Shown here in pieces: positions 6,268 through 6,338 of a DNA stretch of 6,338 bases. The DNA comes from Deltaproteobacteria bacterium (lineage in GTDB: Bacteria; Desulfobacterota; Binatia; UBA9968). The translations under genes and the position numbers were made by a program. How positions within the stretch are numbered: position 1 is the stretch's first letter; every line of letters begins with the position of its first letter. A model generated the notes under the pieces. That model was not told the DNA's origin. It worked only from the letters and a program-made list of their open reading frames with translations, and searched no databases. The DNA lies in NCBI GenBank assembly GCA_023250495.1, contig JAHFAP010000189.1, positions 1 to 6,338 on the forward strand, written 5' to 3'.

Positions 6268-6338
6268 TCATTCCGCTCCGGCCCTTTTGGGCAGCATCTC
6301 AACGGGCGTCTGGCGCGGCCCCAGGCTCTCGTAGTACC
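6268..6338 (-). CDS. Possible C-terminal end of a gene entering from the right edge
   Basis: On the minus strand one frame runs from the window edge to a TGA at 6270-6268. It gives about 22 residues including YYESLGPRQTPVEMLPKRAG, a composition like a natural C-terminus. One other minus frame is also open across this edge, so openness alone is weak evidence. GCCCTTTTGGGC (6281-6292) inside it could form a small hairpin but is not followed by a T-run. If the gene is real, most of it lies to the right of the window; the family is unrecognised. Confidence 0.3.
   Translation of the reverse strand, partial: YYESLGPRQTPVEMLPKRAGAE

Noticed and set aside
6281..6292. GCCCTTTTGGGC hairpin as a terminator
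   Set aside because: The stem is only 4 base pairs with no following T-run on either strand, and it may lie inside a coding tail.

Overview
This window is bacterial chromosomal or contig DNA of fairly high GC (roughly 60% by eye). It carries two different kinds of transport genes on either side of a molybdenum hydroxylase gene. No rRNA, tRNA, CRISPR array, transposase or phage gene is visible. The protein styles and the intergenic array of 9-base repeats suggest an uncultured soil, sediment or groundwater bacterium, for example a lineage once binned as Deltaproteobacteria, Rokubacteria, NC10 or Binatota. That placement is inference; nothing in the window fixes the taxon.

Layout, left to right. 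(1) Bases 1-450 (+) hold the C-terminal part of a family 1 (Fe3+/FbpA-like) periplasmic solute-binding protein. (2) Bases 451-581 are non-coding and hold eight units of a 9-base repeat that switches orientation at its centre, so it could also fold as a long imperfect hairpin. (3) Bases 582-2396 (+) encode a fused two-domain ABC permease with two EAA motifs, of the FbpB/ThiP kind. (4) After a 54-base gap with a strong ribosome binding site, 2451-4703 (+) encode a complete molybdopterin-binding large subunit of the xanthine dehydrogenase/CO dehydrogenase superfamily. (5) Bases 4704-4997 hold no confident gene, only one short lysine-rich reading frame. (6) Bases 4998-5975 (-) encode a complete NMT1/SsuA/TauA-type solute-binding protein with a signal peptide, convergent with the operon. 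(7) Bases 5976-6338 hold its putative promoter and a GC-rich inverted repeat, a 41-codon candidate small gene (+), and what may be the C-terminal tail of another gene (-) running off the window.

How they may work together: genes 1, 3 and 4 share a strand and are closely spaced, so an operon that imports a compound and then oxidises (hydroxylates) it is plausible. The ABC ATPase of this transporter and the usual FeS and FAD partner subunits of the hydroxylase are not in the window. The ATPase could lie upstream, but the partner subunits are not downstream, because the next gene is convergent. The minus-strand binding protein also lacks a permease and ATPase here. The substrates of all three systems cannot be read from the sequence.
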